From an uncultured Moraxella sp. (GTDB lineage: Bacteria; Pseudomonadota; Gammaproteobacteria; Pseudomonadales; Moraxellaceae), in the NCBI RefSeq assembly GCF_945873075.1, contig NZ_CAMCBS010000011.1, positions 1 to 64,000 of the forward strand: a DNA stretch of 64,000 bases, given 5' to 3'. Below are positions 9,250 through 18,602 of the stretch, in pieces. The notes beneath the pieces are model-generated. The model was not told the DNA's origin and searched no databases. It saw only the letters and a list, made by a program, of their open reading frames with translations. Each line of letters starts with the position of its first letter. Within the stretch, counting starts at the first letter, position 1. A program made the position numbers and the translations under genes.

Positions 9250-10575
9250 TTATTGGGCTTTGGTATCGGCTTCTTGTAATTCTTTGAGCAGGGTTTGATA
9301 AGCGTGCTTGAGTGCGGTTTTTTCGTCATCATTGAGCGCTTCTTTTTCAAGTCGCTTATCAAACACATCGGTCGTGCTCAGCATTTCAAGCTTTGGTACA
9401 TCTGATGTATCGCCCTGTGTCAGACTGCCTTTATAGGTACTGCGATTTTTGATACTCAGCGCTGTCAGTCGTGTCTCACTAATAGCATCAGTAATTAATT
9501 GCCGTAAATCTGGCAATACTTTTGACCCCGTGTATTCAATCTCAAGCCAAATATCTTGGTCGTATTCTGATAGTTTTGCTAAATTATCATAAATATAATC
9601 TAGCTCGCCACTAATCTTGGCTAAACTTTGAAAAATTGGCACGGATAGGGCGTTCACTTGAATCGGCTGACCATCGGCAATATCCACAATCAGCACCTGT
9701 TTATGCCGCCCAATCTCCCCAAAACCCATCGCAATCGGCGAGCCACAGTAGCGGATACGACTTTGCTTAGCGACGATTTGGCTTGCATGAATATGACCGA
9801 GCGCCACATAGTCAATGTCATCATCAAAGATACTTGCGCTGATTTGTCCAAGCGTACCTACTTGCAAATCTCGCATACCATCATCCGCCGATGAGACGCT
9901 TGAGCCTGCGACAAACAAATGCCCTGTGGCGATAATAGGGATGGTGATTTGATAAGTATCTTTAATATATTGCTGTTTTTGTTTGGCAAGATTGGCTAAT
10001 AGATGATAGTGGTCAGCGACACCTTGAAGTAGGTCGCTGTTTTTTTGTTCGATACTTTGGGCATCGCCACTGGTACGCACATCACGGTCACGCAAATAGG
10101 GCGTTGCGATGATAATCGCACTCGGTGTCTCGCCGTCATATAAGGTGATGAGCTCATCTTCTGGATTGTCAGTGGCACTACCGATGACATGAGTGTTGAG
10201 CACGCCAAGCACTTCTTTGGTCTTTTGTAGGCTGGTCGGTGAGTCGTGATTGCCTGCGACGATGATGATATGCTTGATATGATTTTTGAACGCCTGTGCC
10301 AAAAAATGATGATATAGATGCTCCGCCTTGTTGCTTGGCGTCATCGTATCAAAAATGTCGCCAGCGACAATCAGCACATCCACTTGAAGCCTAAGCAAGC
10401 TTTCTTGTAGCCATTCTAAAAAGCACTCAAACTCATCATAGCGAGATTGATTGTACAATAGCTTACCTAAATGCCAATCTGATGTGTGTAAAATTCGCAG
10501 TGCATGGTCAGGCTTGGCGGGGACGGCGATGTCTTTGGGCGTATCGGTGCTTAGATGCGTTTTGATGCTATTCAT
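9250..10575 (-). CDS. sbcD: Nuclease subunit SbcD (Mre11-like)
   Basis: This is the Mn-dependent exo/endonuclease subunit of SbcCD. The calcineurin-type phosphoesterase motifs are clear: HTSDWHLGK (about 30-38), VAGDIFD (about 71-77), VAGNHDSP (about 108-115), ATGHLF and ALGHIHASQ. The capping C-terminal domain that touches SbcC follows. At 441 residues it is slightly long: the family core usually starts at RILHTSDWH, and here about 26 extra residues precede it with no internal Met to serve as an alternative start. It is the first gene of the sbcDC operon. Confidence 0.95.
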   Translation of the reverse strand: MNSIKTHLSTDTPKDIAVPAKPDHALRILHTSDWHLGKLLYNQSRYDEFECFLEWLQESLLRLQVDVLIVAGDIFDTMTPSNKAEHLYHHFLAQAFKNHIKHIIIVAGNHDSPTSLQKTKEVLGVLNTHVIGSATDNPEDELITLYDGETPSAIIIATPYLRDRDVRTSGDAQSIEQKNSDLLQGVADHYHLLANLAKQKQQYIKDTYQITIPIIATGHLFVAGSSVSSADDGMRDLQVGTLGQISASIFDDDIDYVALGHIHASQIVAKQSRIRYCGSPIAMGFGEIGRHKQVLIVDIADGQPIQVNALSVPIFQSLAKISGELDYIYDNLAKLSEYDQDIWLEIEYTGSKVLPDLRQLITDAISETRLTALSIKNRSTYKGSLTQGDTSDVPKLEMLSTTDVFDKRLEKEALNDDEKTALKHAYQTLLKELQEADTKAQ

Positions 10576-10681
10576 AGTCTATCAAGTGTTGAAATCTTAT
10601 GGATACTATAGCACTTTTTTTGGCATGGTGTGCGATTTTTTGTAGGGTGTGATAGGCTAGGTTTATCAAATCACACCACAA

Positions 10682-10709
10682 AAAAAGACCGCCATCAGGC
10701 GATCTTTTT
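10682..10709 (-). terminator. Terminator after the DUF493 gene
   Basis: 12-bp stem AAAAAGACCGCC/GGCGATCTTTTT with one mismatch and loop ATCA. The T-run lies on both sides, so it can act in the minus direction for the DUF493 gene. Confidence 0.8.
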
Positions 10710-10720
10710 GGGATTGTCGG

Positions 10721-11023
10721 TTATACGACAGTGCGTACAGTTTTTGCCTTATCCAGTGCGGTGTAGAGTCGATTGACTTCATCGGCATGGGTTAAGTATA
10801 GGCTTAGACGCAGTGCATGATAGCGACCTGTTTTTGATGCACGCATTTGGATGCTTGCGTGGTCAAATTCAGGGAAAATCTCCGCCAAAATTAGCTTCAC
10901 TTCATTAAGTAATTCTTCACGATAGCCTTCGTTGCCAATGATGCTCATCGGATAATCCATCGGAAAAGTCCAAAGCTCTGGATTTTGGATTTCGGTACGG
11001 CTTGGAGTGGTATTGTTAGTCAT
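10721..11023 (-). CDS. DUF493 (YbeD-like) family protein
   Basis: This 100-residue cytoplasmic protein resembles the DUF493/YbeD family, a small ACT-like alpha-beta fold of unknown function. Recognisable parts are the LWTFPMDYPMSIIG start, the middle EEIFPEF-like stretch (LAEIFPEFDHASIQ) and the family motif KTGRYHALRLSLYLTHADEVNRLYTAL. In enterobacteria ybeD neighbours lipB, but here lip genes are not adjacent. AGGAAAA precedes the start, and a strong terminator follows directly. Confidence 0.8.
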   Translation of the reverse strand: MTNNTTPSRTEIQNPELWTFPMDYPMSIIGNEGYREELLNEVKLILAEIFPEFDHASIQMRASKTGRYHALRLSLYLTHADEVNRLYTALDKAKTVRTVV

Positions 11024-11051
11024 GATTCATTTTCCTAATTGGTTTGATATC

Positions 11052-11101
11052 GTATCAATGGGGGTGGCTGTCAGTTTTTTCAAGTAATCCGCCATTGATA
11101 C
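11052..11101. repeat. 10-bp inverted repeat with wide spacing
   Basis: GTATCAATGG (11052-11061) and its exact complement CCATTGATAC (11092-11101) enclose 30 bases including TTTTTT, between the AAA ATPase gene and the DUF493 gene. It may be a weak terminator or an operator. Role unknown. Confidence 0.4.
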
Positions 11102-11128
11102 AATTAACAAACCATCTGGTCGGTTTTT

Positions 11129-12286
11129 TTAGTTAATAAAGCCAAATCCACCTTTGTTTTGCTTAGCGACCAAATGTGCATCATCCATATTGGTGATTTG
11201 TGCAAGTGTCTTTGGTGTATCAACAATCATTTGTTTGCCAATACTTGCCAAATACGCATTTGCCTTATCAATGCTGAGTGCACCAAATTGATATTCGGCA
11301 ATCAGACGACCATGTCGTAGTAGGGCATGATCAATATCCATCAAATCAGCATTAAAAGTACAGATAAATTGACATTCAAGCACATCTGATAAGATACCAT
11401 CAGCGATATTTAAGATGGTCGAAACAACATCCGATGTATTGCCGCCGCCGACACGCTCGGCGATATAGTTTTCGCAGTCTTCGAGCACCAGCACTGAATT
11501 TTTGTTATCAATCAGCATACTCATAAACTGCGGATCAGCCAATGCGCCGATGAGATTGTTTGGCACAAAGATAAAGTTCTTATCGGGGATTTGGGCGGTG
11601 AGCCACTTGATGTAGTTGGTCTTGCCTGAGCCTGCCACGCCATGCAATAGCACCACGCCTTTATTGCCTTGCGTCAAATCCTGCTTGATTTTTTGATGCA
11701 CAGGCGCAAAGTCATCATTGTACATGGTGTCAATATCTAGGCTAAGCGGTTTGATGACATGAGTTTTGAACACCAAATCTTGACCTTCTTTGAGCAGTAG
11801 ACTGATTTTGGCATCTGTTGAGACATATTTGCTCAGATATTTATCAAAAAATTGACGGATTTTTGTCAAATTATCCGCTTGTTGGCTATTATAACCAAGC
11901 AGTGACACGCCATAAAATCCTGATTCAATGATGGTCTTGTCATAATCATTGCTCAAATCTTCATTCAAAACTAAGAAAAACTCATAGTCTGGATGAAAAT
12001 AGCACAATTCACCCGCATAAAACACGCCTGTCTGACCGTTATAATGCGCCGTACTGTAATCGGTGCATTGCACAAAGTCCTTGAGCGATTCTTTTTTGAT
12101 GACGATATCATCACCACGAAAATTGACCGTCGCCATCATACGACTAATCAAGCCGGCAAAAGGGTGGCTGTCTGAGCTGACACGCTCATCGAGTGCCTGC
12201 ACTTGTAGCTGATGCACGCCATTGACATAGTGTTCATCCACGATACGGCGGGGATGGTAGTATTTTGAACCGATAATTTTCATCAT
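11129..12286 (-). CDS. AAA-family ATPase of unknown role
   Basis: The C-terminal half carries a P-loop, GVAGSGKTNY, near residue 218, and a Walker B-like acidic strand, SVLVLEDCENY. Further motifs are FICTFNADLMDID (sensor-1-like Asn) and HALLRHGRLIAEYQFG (arginine finger/sensor region as in BCS1-type AAA proteins). The first 200 residues match nothing I know; they include MKIIGSKYYHPRRIVDE and several aromatic-rich strands. The tail ends GGFGFIN. ATG at 12286 (or the adjacent ATG at 12283) is preferred. An upstream start at 12382 would overlap the rpoD stop and add an AT-rich, unfamily-like leader. No clear Shine-Dalgarno is seen. It lies 92 bases downstream of rpoD and may be cotranscribed. 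Confidence 0.75.
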   Translation of the reverse strand: MMKIIGSKYYHPRRIVDEHYVNGVHQLQVQALDERVSSDSHPFAGLISRMMATVNFRGDDIVIKKESLKDFVQCTDYSTAHYNGQTGVFYAGELCYFHPDYEFFLVLNEDLSNDYDKTIIESGFYGVSLLGYNSQQADNLTKIRQFFDKYLSKYVSTDAKISLLLKEGQDLVFKTHVIKPLSLDIDTMYNDDFAPVHQKIKQDLTQGNKGVVLLHGVAGSGKTNYIKWLTAQIPDKNFIFVPNNLIGALADPQFMSMLIDNKNSVLVLEDCENYIAERVGGGNTSDVVSTILNIADGILSDVLECQFICTFNADLMDIDHALLRHGRLIAEYQFGALSIDKANAYLASIGKQMIVDTPKTLAQITNMDDAHLVAKQNKGGFGFIN

Positions 12287-12378
12287 AAATAAGTTTTTAA
12301 AATTAATAGGGATAAAATAAGTCTGCCAATCATCATTAGCAGACTTTAGCAAATTTTGAAAGCTTGATAAAATGGCTA

Positions 12379-14274
12379 TCAATCGTTTTCTAAGAATGAA
12401 CGCAGATGCTCTGAGCGAGAAGGGTGGCGCAGTTTACGCAGTGCTTTGGCTTCGATTTGGCGGATACGCTCACGAGTCACATCGAACTGCTTGCCCACTT
12501 CTTCAAGCGTGTGATCGCTTGGCATATCGATACCAAAACGCATCTTCAAGACTTTGGCTTCTCTTTCGGTCAGATTATCCAAGACTTCACGAGTCGCTTC
12601 ACGTAAGCCTTCGGCGGTGGCATTCTCAATCGGGCTTGAGATGGTGTTGTCTTCGATAAAATCACCCAAGTGGCTATCTTCATCATCACCGATTGGCGTC
12701 TCCATAGAGATTGGCTCTTTGGCGATTTTTAGCACCTTGCGGACTTTGGCTTCGTCCATATCCAAACGTTCGCCAAGCTCTTCGGGCGTTGGCTCACGAC
12801 CCATTTCTTGGAGCAGCTGACGGCTGACACGGTTGATTTTATTAATCGTCTCAATCATATGCACAGGGATACGAATCGTGCGTGCTTGGTCAGCGATCGA
12901 GCGGGTGATGGCTTGGCGAATCCACCATGTCGCATAAGTAGAGAACTTATAGCCACGACGATATTCAAATTTATCCACCGCCTTCATCAGACCGATGTTA
13001 CCTTCTTGGATCAAATCCAAGAACTGCAAGCCACGGTTGGTGTATTTCTTAGCGATACTAATGACCAGACGCAAGTTGGCTTCGACCATATCTTTTTTGG
13101 CTCGGCGTGCTTTGGCTTCACCGATGGCCATTTGGCGAGCGACCGCTTTCATATCACGAATGTCCATTTTTAGGGCGACTTCGTGCGCTAGGATTTTTTC
13201 TTGTAGGGCGACGACATCTTTTTCGATTTTTGCCAAAGTCTCTGCAAAAGCAGGCTTGCCTTCGATACGATGCGCCAGCCACTCGATATTGGTTTCGTTA
13301 CTTGGGAAAGTCTTTTTGAACTCTTCTAGTGGCATCTTACCACGACGAATCACCAGTTTCATGATACGGCGTTCGTTGGCGCGCACATCTTCATAGACTT
13401 CGCGCATTAGCTCCATCACTTGATCAGACAAGCGATTGTTTAGCTTGATGAGCATAAAGCGATTGGCAAGCTCATCTTCGGCGGCTTTGGCTTCTTCACT
13501 ACCACGACCGTGCTTGTCTAGGACTTGTTGCGTCTTGTCATATAGGGCTTGTAGCTCTTCAAAGCGGACACGCACTTCTTCGGGATCAAGATTTGAGTCA
13601 TCGGCATCGGCATCCATACTACCGCCATCACCATCTTCGTCATCATCTTCAAGATCATCAATGTCAGGCGTGTCAGTTTTTGGCTCGTCTAAATTCAACT
13701 CAGCATCTTCTTCGCTCAACTCAAAATCAGTGTCTTCAAGGCTCAAAAAGCCTGATACCACATCAGAAATTTTCTTTTCGCCATCTAGGACTTGTTGGTA
13801 TTCGTCTAGCACAAGCTTGACCGTGCCCGGCCAATACGCCATGATGTACTGCACTTCACGAGTGCCTTCTTCGATGCGTTTGGCGATGCCAATCTCACCT
13901 TCACGGGTCAATAGATCAACCGTACCCATTTCACGCATATACATACGCACAGGGTCGGTGGTGCGACCCGGCTCGGTTTCTACCGATGCCAAGACAGCAG
14001 CAGCTTCATCGGCTGCCATATCGTCATCGCTACCTGTATCAGCCAGTAGCATATCGTCATCATCAGGGGCGACTTCAAAGACCTGAATACCGACATCGGT
14101 CAGCATCTGAATGATGTCTTCGATTTGATCGCTTTCGGTGACAGACTCAGGCAGTTGGTCATTGACTTCTGCATAAGTCAAATAACCCTGTTCCTTGCCA
14201 AGACGAATCAGTTCAGCCAACTGTGATGAAGATTCTTGATACTCTTCGGTGCCTGTAAGGGTGTCATTGCTCAT
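12379..14274 (-). CDS. rpoD: RNA polymerase primary sigma factor RpoD (sigma-70)
   Basis: This is the housekeeping sigma factor that directs RNA polymerase to -35/-10 promoters. Region 1.1 is at the N-terminus. Region 1.2 ([21 protein letters not shown]) starts near residue 108. A long acidic insertion ([21 protein letters not shown]) lies within the non-conserved region. Regions 2.1-2.4 ([16 protein letters not shown] to [15 protein letters not shown]), 3 and 4.2 ([20 protein letters not shown]) are intact. 631 residues is normal for gammaproteobacteria. The gene is preceded by an extended -10 promoter about 40 bases upstream. Confidence 0.97.
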   Translation of the reverse strand: MSNDTLTGTEEYQESSSQLAELIRLGKEQGYLTYAEVNDQLPESVTESDQIEDIIQMLTDVGIQVFEVAPDDDDMLLADTGSDDDMAADEAAAVLASVETEPGRTTDPVRMYMREMGTVDLLTREGEIGIAKRIEEGTREVQYIMAYWPGTVKLVLDEYQQVLDGEKKISDVVSGFLSLEDTDFELSEEDAELNLDEPKTDTPDIDDLEDDDEDGDGGSMDADADDSNLDPEEVRVRFEELQALYDKTQQVLDKHGRGSEEAKAAEDELANRFMLIKLNNRLSDQVMELMREVYEDVRANERRIMKLVIRRGKMPLEEFKKTFPSNETNIEWLAHRIEGKPAFAETLAKIEKDVVALQEKILAHEVALKMDIRDMKAVARQMAIGEAKARRAKKDMVEANLRLVISIAKKYTNRGLQFLDLIQEGNIGLMKAVDKFEYRRGYKFSTYATWWIRQAITRSIADQARTIRIPVHMIETINKINRVSRQLLQEMGREPTPEELGERLDMDEAKVRKVLKIAKEPISMETPIGDDEDSHLGDFIEDNTISSPIENATAEGLREATREVLDNLTEREAKVLKMRFGIDMPSDHTLEEVGKQFDVTRERIRQIEAKALRKLRHPSRSEHLRSFLEND

Positions 14275-14311
14275 AATATGCTCTTGTCGATTGGCGGATT
14301 TTAAACTTCGG

Positions 14312-14320
14312 ATTATACCA
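14312..14320 (-). promoter_or_regulatory. Extended -10 promoter of rpoD
   Basis: The minus strand reads TGGTATAAT: an extended -10 TG motif plus a perfect TATAAT at 14312-14317, about 38 bases before the rpoD start. A TTGACA lies only 7 bases upstream, too close to be its -35, so recognition probably rests on the extended -10. Confidence 0.55.
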
Positions 14321-14418
14321 TGTTTGTCAATGGTTTAATAGCATTATCAATAAGGGCGACAGAGCGCAATTTCAAGCCATGAGCCTGTTTTTCTACCAAG
14401 TATTAATTTGATGCTGGT

Positions 14419-15537
14419 TTAGCGCTCAATGATATTCAATTTCTTAATCAGCCACTGATCGATGGCGTGTAGTCGTGGGCGAAAATGCGCATGATGAATT
14501 ACAAAACCGCCTGCCAAACCGATCAGACAGCCGATCACGGTATCCCAAAAACGAGCTAAAATCACTGCCGAATGCGATACTGTCTGGACAAGTGACAGCG
14601 GATGGCTGCCATATTCTGCAATGATGATGGTCATCGGCGTAATAAAAATTACAGCAAAAGCATAATTTCTAACTACCAAAGTTTCAATAGTCGCTGCAAG
14701 TAAAAACATCGTCACTGCCACGCCCCAAGCGTTAAGATTTAGGCTAAGCAACCACCATGCTACACCCATACCCAAAAAAGTACCGATGATGCGCTGGAAT
14801 TGTTTGCGCCAAATACCCTGAAAATTAACGCCATTGATAATGACAAAGCTGCTCATCGCCGCCCAGTAGGGCTTGGTCATATCCATCGATAAAGCAATAG
14901 CCATTGATAGCGTCACGGTAGTGGCGACGATTAAGCTATTGATAATAATATCATTTTGATAAACAAAGGGTTCCATCTTGGTTGCCTTGTGCTTAGCTGC
15001 CATCGTGATCAAGGTGTAAATGCACGCAATCACTCCGGCAAACAGACAGCCAAAGCCAATCAAGCCAACATAAAATGGTATCTGCATCGCAGGCACAGGC
15101 ATAAATAGCGCAATCGCTGATGCCATCAAAATAAACATCCCAGCTGGCGGTGCCATACGATAAAATCGCCCAAAAACTGCTACCCAAAATGCGATAAAAA
15201 ACAGCAAGGGTAATGTCAATCGTGGCTCAAGATGGGCAAGCATCCCTATGCCATAGCACGCTACAAAGCCCATACTGCAGGCAAGCACCTGTACCATGCG
15301 AAACATGAATGAGCCTTGATAAGGCAGATTTAAAAATACCATCGCCCCAAGTGATGCGATCAATCCATAGCTGAGTTGCCCAAAATAAGCACCCAAAAAT
15401 ATCGGCAAGCTACTGGCGATCGCTGCCATAATCGGCATATGCCAAGGCCGTGTGTGCGTATTAAAGCTGATTAGATGATGTATCTCATCTTTGATAAGCG
15501 CCATCAGATGTGGCGGTGCTGATGGGGTATTTGGCAT
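14419..15537 (-). CDS. FUSC-family inner-membrane protein
   Basis: This is a predicted fusaric-acid-resistance/YccS-type membrane protein, possibly an efflux component. The 372 residues hold two groups of about four to six hydrophobic helices (roughly 28-165 and 200-345) separated by a short polar stretch, KHKATKMEPF. The second group has the FUSC-like pattern KPYWAAMSSFVIINGVNFQGIWRKQFQRIIGTFLGMGVAWW. The large cytoplasmic domains of full YccS or AaeB are missing, so this is a compact member. Substrate unknown. It is monocistronic on present evidence. Confidence 0.8.
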   Translation of the reverse strand: MPNTPSAPPHLMALIKDEIHHLISFNTHTRPWHMPIMAAIASSLPIFLGAYFGQLSYGLIASLGAMVFLNLPYQGSFMFRMVQVLACSMGFVACYGIGMLAHLEPRLTLPLLFFIAFWVAVFGRFYRMAPPAGMFILMASAIALFMPVPAMQIPFYVGLIGFGCLFAGVIACIYTLITMAAKHKATKMEPFVYQNDIIINSLIVATTVTLSMAIALSMDMTKPYWAAMSSFVIINGVNFQGIWRKQFQRIIGTFLGMGVAWWLLSLNLNAWGVAVTMFLLAATIETLVVRNYAFAVIFITPMTIIIAEYGSHPLSLVQTVSHSAVILARFWDTVIGCLIGLAGGFVIHHAHFRPRLHAIDQWLIKKLNIIER

Positions 15538-15607
15538 GATAAGTTCCGTTTTTATGGTGTTATTTTTATAAGATAATTAATATTATTAAAAAATTTATAT
15601 GTAAAAA

Positions 15608-16162
15608 TTAACGAAATGCACAATCCGCCACATGGTCATTGACCATGCCGACCGCCTGCATAAAGGCATAGCAAGTGGTTGCACCGACGAATTTAAAGCC
15701 GTCTTTTTTGAGCTGTTTGGCTAGGCGTACCGATACATCTGTCTGCGCAGGAACGCTTGATAAATCGGCAGGGTAGTTGTCAATTGGCTTGCCATCCGCT
15801 GTGGTGATGCCCCATAGATAGTCGCTAAAGCTTTGATATTGTTTAATGTTTAAATACGCCTTAGCGTTATTGATAATCGCCAAAATCTTGGCACGATGGC
15901 GGATGATACCAGCATCTAGCATGAGTTCATCGACTTTGGCGTCATCATAGGTAGCAATCTTAGTCGCATCAAAGCCATCAAACGCTCGATAATAGCCATC
16001 ACGACGCTTCAAAATCGTAATCCAGCTAAGCCCCGCCTGCATCGACTCTAGGCACAGCATGGCAAATAGGGCGTCGTCATCATAGACAGGCTTGCCCCAT
16101 TCGTTATCATGATAAGCGATATACATCGGGTCGGATAAGCACCAAGCACAGCGATGTGTCAT
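15608..16162 (-). CDS. tag: DNA-3-methyladenine glycosylase I
   Basis: This base-excision repair enzyme removes 3-methyladenine from alkylated DNA. Family motifs run from the N-terminus: RCAWCLSDPMYIAYHDNEWGKP, then LFAMLCLESMQAGLSWITILKRRDGYYRAFDGFD, then the C-terminal FVGATTCYAFMQAVGMVNDH. The zinc ligands of the E. coli enzyme are conserved: Cys near residue 5, the His of YHDNEWG, and the C-terminal His and Cys of NDHVADC. At 184 residues it is full length. Its start overlaps the stop of the upstream DUF805 gene by 4 bases, indicating translational coupling. Confidence 0.95.
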   Translation of the reverse strand: MTHRCAWCLSDPMYIAYHDNEWGKPVYDDDALFAMLCLESMQAGLSWITILKRRDGYYRAFDGFDATKIATYDDAKVDELMLDAGIIRHRAKILAIINNAKAYLNIKQYQSFSDYLWGITTADGKPIDNYPADLSSVPAQTDVSVRLAKQLKKDGFKFVGATTCYAFMQAVGMVNDHVADCAFR

Positions 16163-16680
16163 ACAAATTGCCCCATCTGCGCTGACTGCGTCAAGGCATC
16201 AAAAAACACAAAGAACGCAATCGCCCAAATCAGCTGTAGTACAAGCATCACTACCACAAAGACCTTAAGCACCATACCGGCGGGCTTGGCAGGATTGCCG
16301 TATTGATTTGGCAATGGCTCGCCTTTGGCAAATAGCAGATACAAGAGCAAAATCAGATTGACAAGTGGCACAAGTAGTAGTAGCGACATCCAGCCTGTTT
16401 TACCCAAATCATGCAATCTGCGAATGGTCGGCGCAAAGGTGGTATATAGGCCAATGAGCATCATCGGCAGCCAAAACATCAGTAAAATGCCAAACATCGC
16501 ATCAGGATTGACCGCATCAATCATCGCAAAGAGCACGCCCATTGGGACTGCAAACAGTAGGCTTAGCAAGATGTTAAGAATCATCGAATACGCAAGATAG
16601 CGAATACGCCCGATACGCCCTTTATAATGATAAAAAGGGTAATCGTCATACAATGGTGGTGGGGTATAGTCGTTATTCAT
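16159..16680 (-). CDS. DUF805 family membrane protein
   Basis: This 173-residue inner-membrane protein of the DUF805 family has no established function. The diagnostic opening YKGRIGRIRYLAYSMILN is present, and about four hydrophobic segments follow (about 30-50, 60-80, 100-117, 140-163). Between them sits the family motif TIRRLHDLGKTGWMSLLLLVPLVN. It is the upstream member of a two-gene unit with tag. Their link is probably only transcriptional. Confidence 0.85.
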   Translation of the reverse strand: MNNDYTPPPLYDDYPFYHYKGRIGRIRYLAYSMILNILLSLLFAVPMGVLFAMIDAVNPDAMFGILLMFWLPMMLIGLYTTFAPTIRRLHDLGKTGWMSLLLLVPLVNLILLLYLLFAKGEPLPNQYGNPAKPAGMVLKVFVVVMLVLQLIWAIAFFVFFDALTQSAQMGQFV

Positions 16681-16701
16681 AATATTTATTAAACCATTTA
16701 A

Positions 16702-17523
16702 TCAGATTTGATAATTATCAGTTGTGCCGTTACTATCCTGCTGGTCGTCTAGCACAGATAAATCATCTTTGCAGATGGATTTGATGGATTTTGGCTCAAA
16801 ATTTGGGTCAAGGCGTTTCACTGCCGTCATCAGCTCGCAGATTTGCTTATCTTGGTCTTGGATATGCGCAAGTAAGGCAGCGATGCTTGATGCCACAGGG
16901 TCTTTGGCATTGGGCTTGAGTCCATAGGCGTTGAACAGATGCTCGGACTGCGCTTGATGCTCGGTAGGGCTTGTTGGCTCTTCTTTGACAATCATGCGAG
17001 CAGCACTGCCGACCATCGTCGCACCCGCTGGTACGGGCTTGACGACGACGGCATTTGAGCCGACTTTGGCATCATCACCAACGCTAAAGCCGCCCAAAAT
17101 CTTCGCCCCTGCACCGACGACGACATTATTACCCAGTGTCGGATGGCGTTTTGCGCCTTTTTCCCATGATACACCGCCTAATGTTACGCCATGATACAGC
17201 GTGACATCATCGCCAATCTCAGCAGTCTCACCGATCACCACACCCATGCCGTGGTCAATAAAAAATCGCTTGCCAATCTTGGCAGCAGGGTGAATCTCGA
17301 TGCCTGTGGTGCAGCGGCTAAAATGCGATAAGGCACGTGCCAAGAATTTTTGGTCGCATTGCCACAGCGCGTGTGCGCCGCGGTGCATGATGCGTGCATG
17401 GATGCCAGGGTAGGTCAGTAGCACTTCGGCTTTGGTGCGGGCAGCAGGGTCTCGTTCTAGGACGGCTTGTACATCATCATTGATGGCGTTTTTTAGTTCG
17501 CTTAATTTGGCAAAAATCGACAT
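16702..17523 (-). CDS. cysE: Serine O-acetyltransferase CysE
   Basis: CysE makes O-acetylserine from serine and acetyl-CoA, the committed step of cysteine synthesis. The N-terminal helical part (about 1-70) is followed by a left-handed beta-helix of hexapeptide repeats beginning at [43 protein letters not shown] (catalytic Asp and His of DHG and YHG). The glycine loop [23 protein letters not shown] binds the active-site region. 273 residues matches the E. coli length. The C-terminal tail after residue 190 is variable and of the type that binds cysteine synthase. It is one of several independent minus-strand genes. Confidence 0.95.
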   Translation of the reverse strand: MSIFAKLSELKNAINDDVQAVLERDPAARTKAEVLLTYPGIHARIMHRGAHALWQCDQKFLARALSHFSRCTTGIEIHPAAKIGKRFFIDHGMGVVIGETAEIGDDVTLYHGVTLGGVSWEKGAKRHPTLGNNVVVGAGAKILGGFSVGDDAKVGSNAVVVKPVPAGATMVGSAARMIVKEEPTSPTEHQAQSEHLFNAYGLKPNAKDPVASSIAALLAHIQDQDKQICELMTAVKRLDPNFEPKSIKSICKDDLSVLDDQQDSNGTTDNYQI

Positions 17524-17664
17524 GGTGGTTTTCCTAACTCATCTGCAAGATGTGAACATATTAGCGACGGCAAAGGGAATTATCAAGTCGCAATCGGGAT
17601 ATCAATGTGCAAAAAATTACTAAGCAAATCACGACAATCCGTCAGCAATCCATCAACAAGACAA

Positions 17665-18552
17665 CTAGCCTATCATCTTATCGACTTTGGCAATCAGCGC
17701 ACGAATCAGTGCATATTCTTTTTGGTCAAGCTGTAGCCGTGATGATAGCCGTGATAAGCGGTGCGGTAGGTGCTTTAGGTCATCATCATGGGCAAGGTTT
17801 AGTTTTTTTAATAAGTCAATCACTGCGGTATTAAGGCTCATCGTCTGTGTATGGCTGATGGCAGGTTCATCCCATTGTCCACGGATGGTGATGTCAAGCG
17901 GATGGGTGATTTGTGGTGTGCCTTGGGTTTGTTTGTTGGTATAAATACCTTGTACGCTATTTGTATGTTCATTATCATTACAAGGATATGAAAAGTGCGC
18001 ATAGATATTGGCTGCAATCACCTGAATGGCACTGGCGACATTGAGCACCGGATAAGCGGGATTGGCAGGGATTTGGATGTGATAATCTGCTTTGGCAAGC
18101 TCATCGTTATTAAGCCCATGATTTTCACGACCAAATAAAATAGCAATGCGTGGCGTGATGGCGGTATCAATAGGCTTATCAGTGGGCTTATCTATTGCTG
18201 ATACCTGCGCCGATAGATGCTGCGCCATCATCGATGCAGCAAAAGCAGGCGTCACCACAGGGCGTGGCATCTGACGGCTACGAGCACTGGCAGCAAAAAT
18301 CAGCGTACAATCGGCGAGCGCTTCATCTAGCGTGGCGGTGATGCGAGCATTAGCCAAAATCTCTTGCGCGCCTGCGGCATTGGCGGTACTGGTCTCATCA
18401 ATCGGTAGGCGTGGATTGACCACCACCAAATCCGTCAGACCCATCGTATGTAACGCACGAGCTGCCGAGCCGATATTGGCGGGCAAGGTGGTCTCAACCA
18501 TCACAATGCGAATGCTAGGCAGATAATCAAGGTAGTCGTGCGTTTGGCTCAT
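17665..18552 (-). CDS. SPOUT RNA methyltransferase, TrmJ-like
   Basis: This protein likely methylates the 2'-O of nucleotide 32 in tRNA. The N-terminal SpoU fold starts IRIVMVETTLPANIGSAARALHTMGL. The knot motifs ILFGRENHGLNNDEL and IQIPANPAYPVLNVASAIQVIAANIYA are intact. The C-terminal domain is short and helical, with LNLAHDDDLKHLPHRLSRLSSRLQLDQKEYALIRALI, as in TrmJ. At 295 residues it is somewhat longer than E. coli TrmJ because of inserted segments at about 105-125 (SAIDKPTDKPIDTAITP) and 195-225. It lies upstream of cysE and downstream of dnaE, 50 bases from dnaE. Confidence 0.85.
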   Translation of the reverse strand: MSQTHDYLDYLPSIRIVMVETTLPANIGSAARALHTMGLTDLVVVNPRLPIDETSTANAAGAQEILANARITATLDEALADCTLIFAASARSRQMPRPVVTPAFAASMMAQHLSAQVSAIDKPTDKPIDTAITPRIAILFGRENHGLNNDELAKADYHIQIPANPAYPVLNVASAIQVIAANIYAHFSYPCNDNEHTNSVQGIYTNKQTQGTPQITHPLDITIRGQWDEPAISHTQTMSLNTAVIDLLKKLNLAHDDDLKHLPHRLSRLSSRLQLDQKEYALIRALIAKVDKMIG

Positions 18553-18602
18553 AGGATGCTCTTTTGATGATTATTTGATGATTGATGGTTTTATTGATGA
18601 AT

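Noticed and set aside
13436-14086. 216-codon open frame antisense to rpoD
   Set aside because: Ser/Thr-rich composition mirrors the acidic rpoD insertion on the other strand; no ribosome site or family match.
14318-14330. TTGACA as -35 box of rpoD
   Set aside because: Only 7 bases separate it from the TATAAT, so the two cannot form one sigma-70 promoter.
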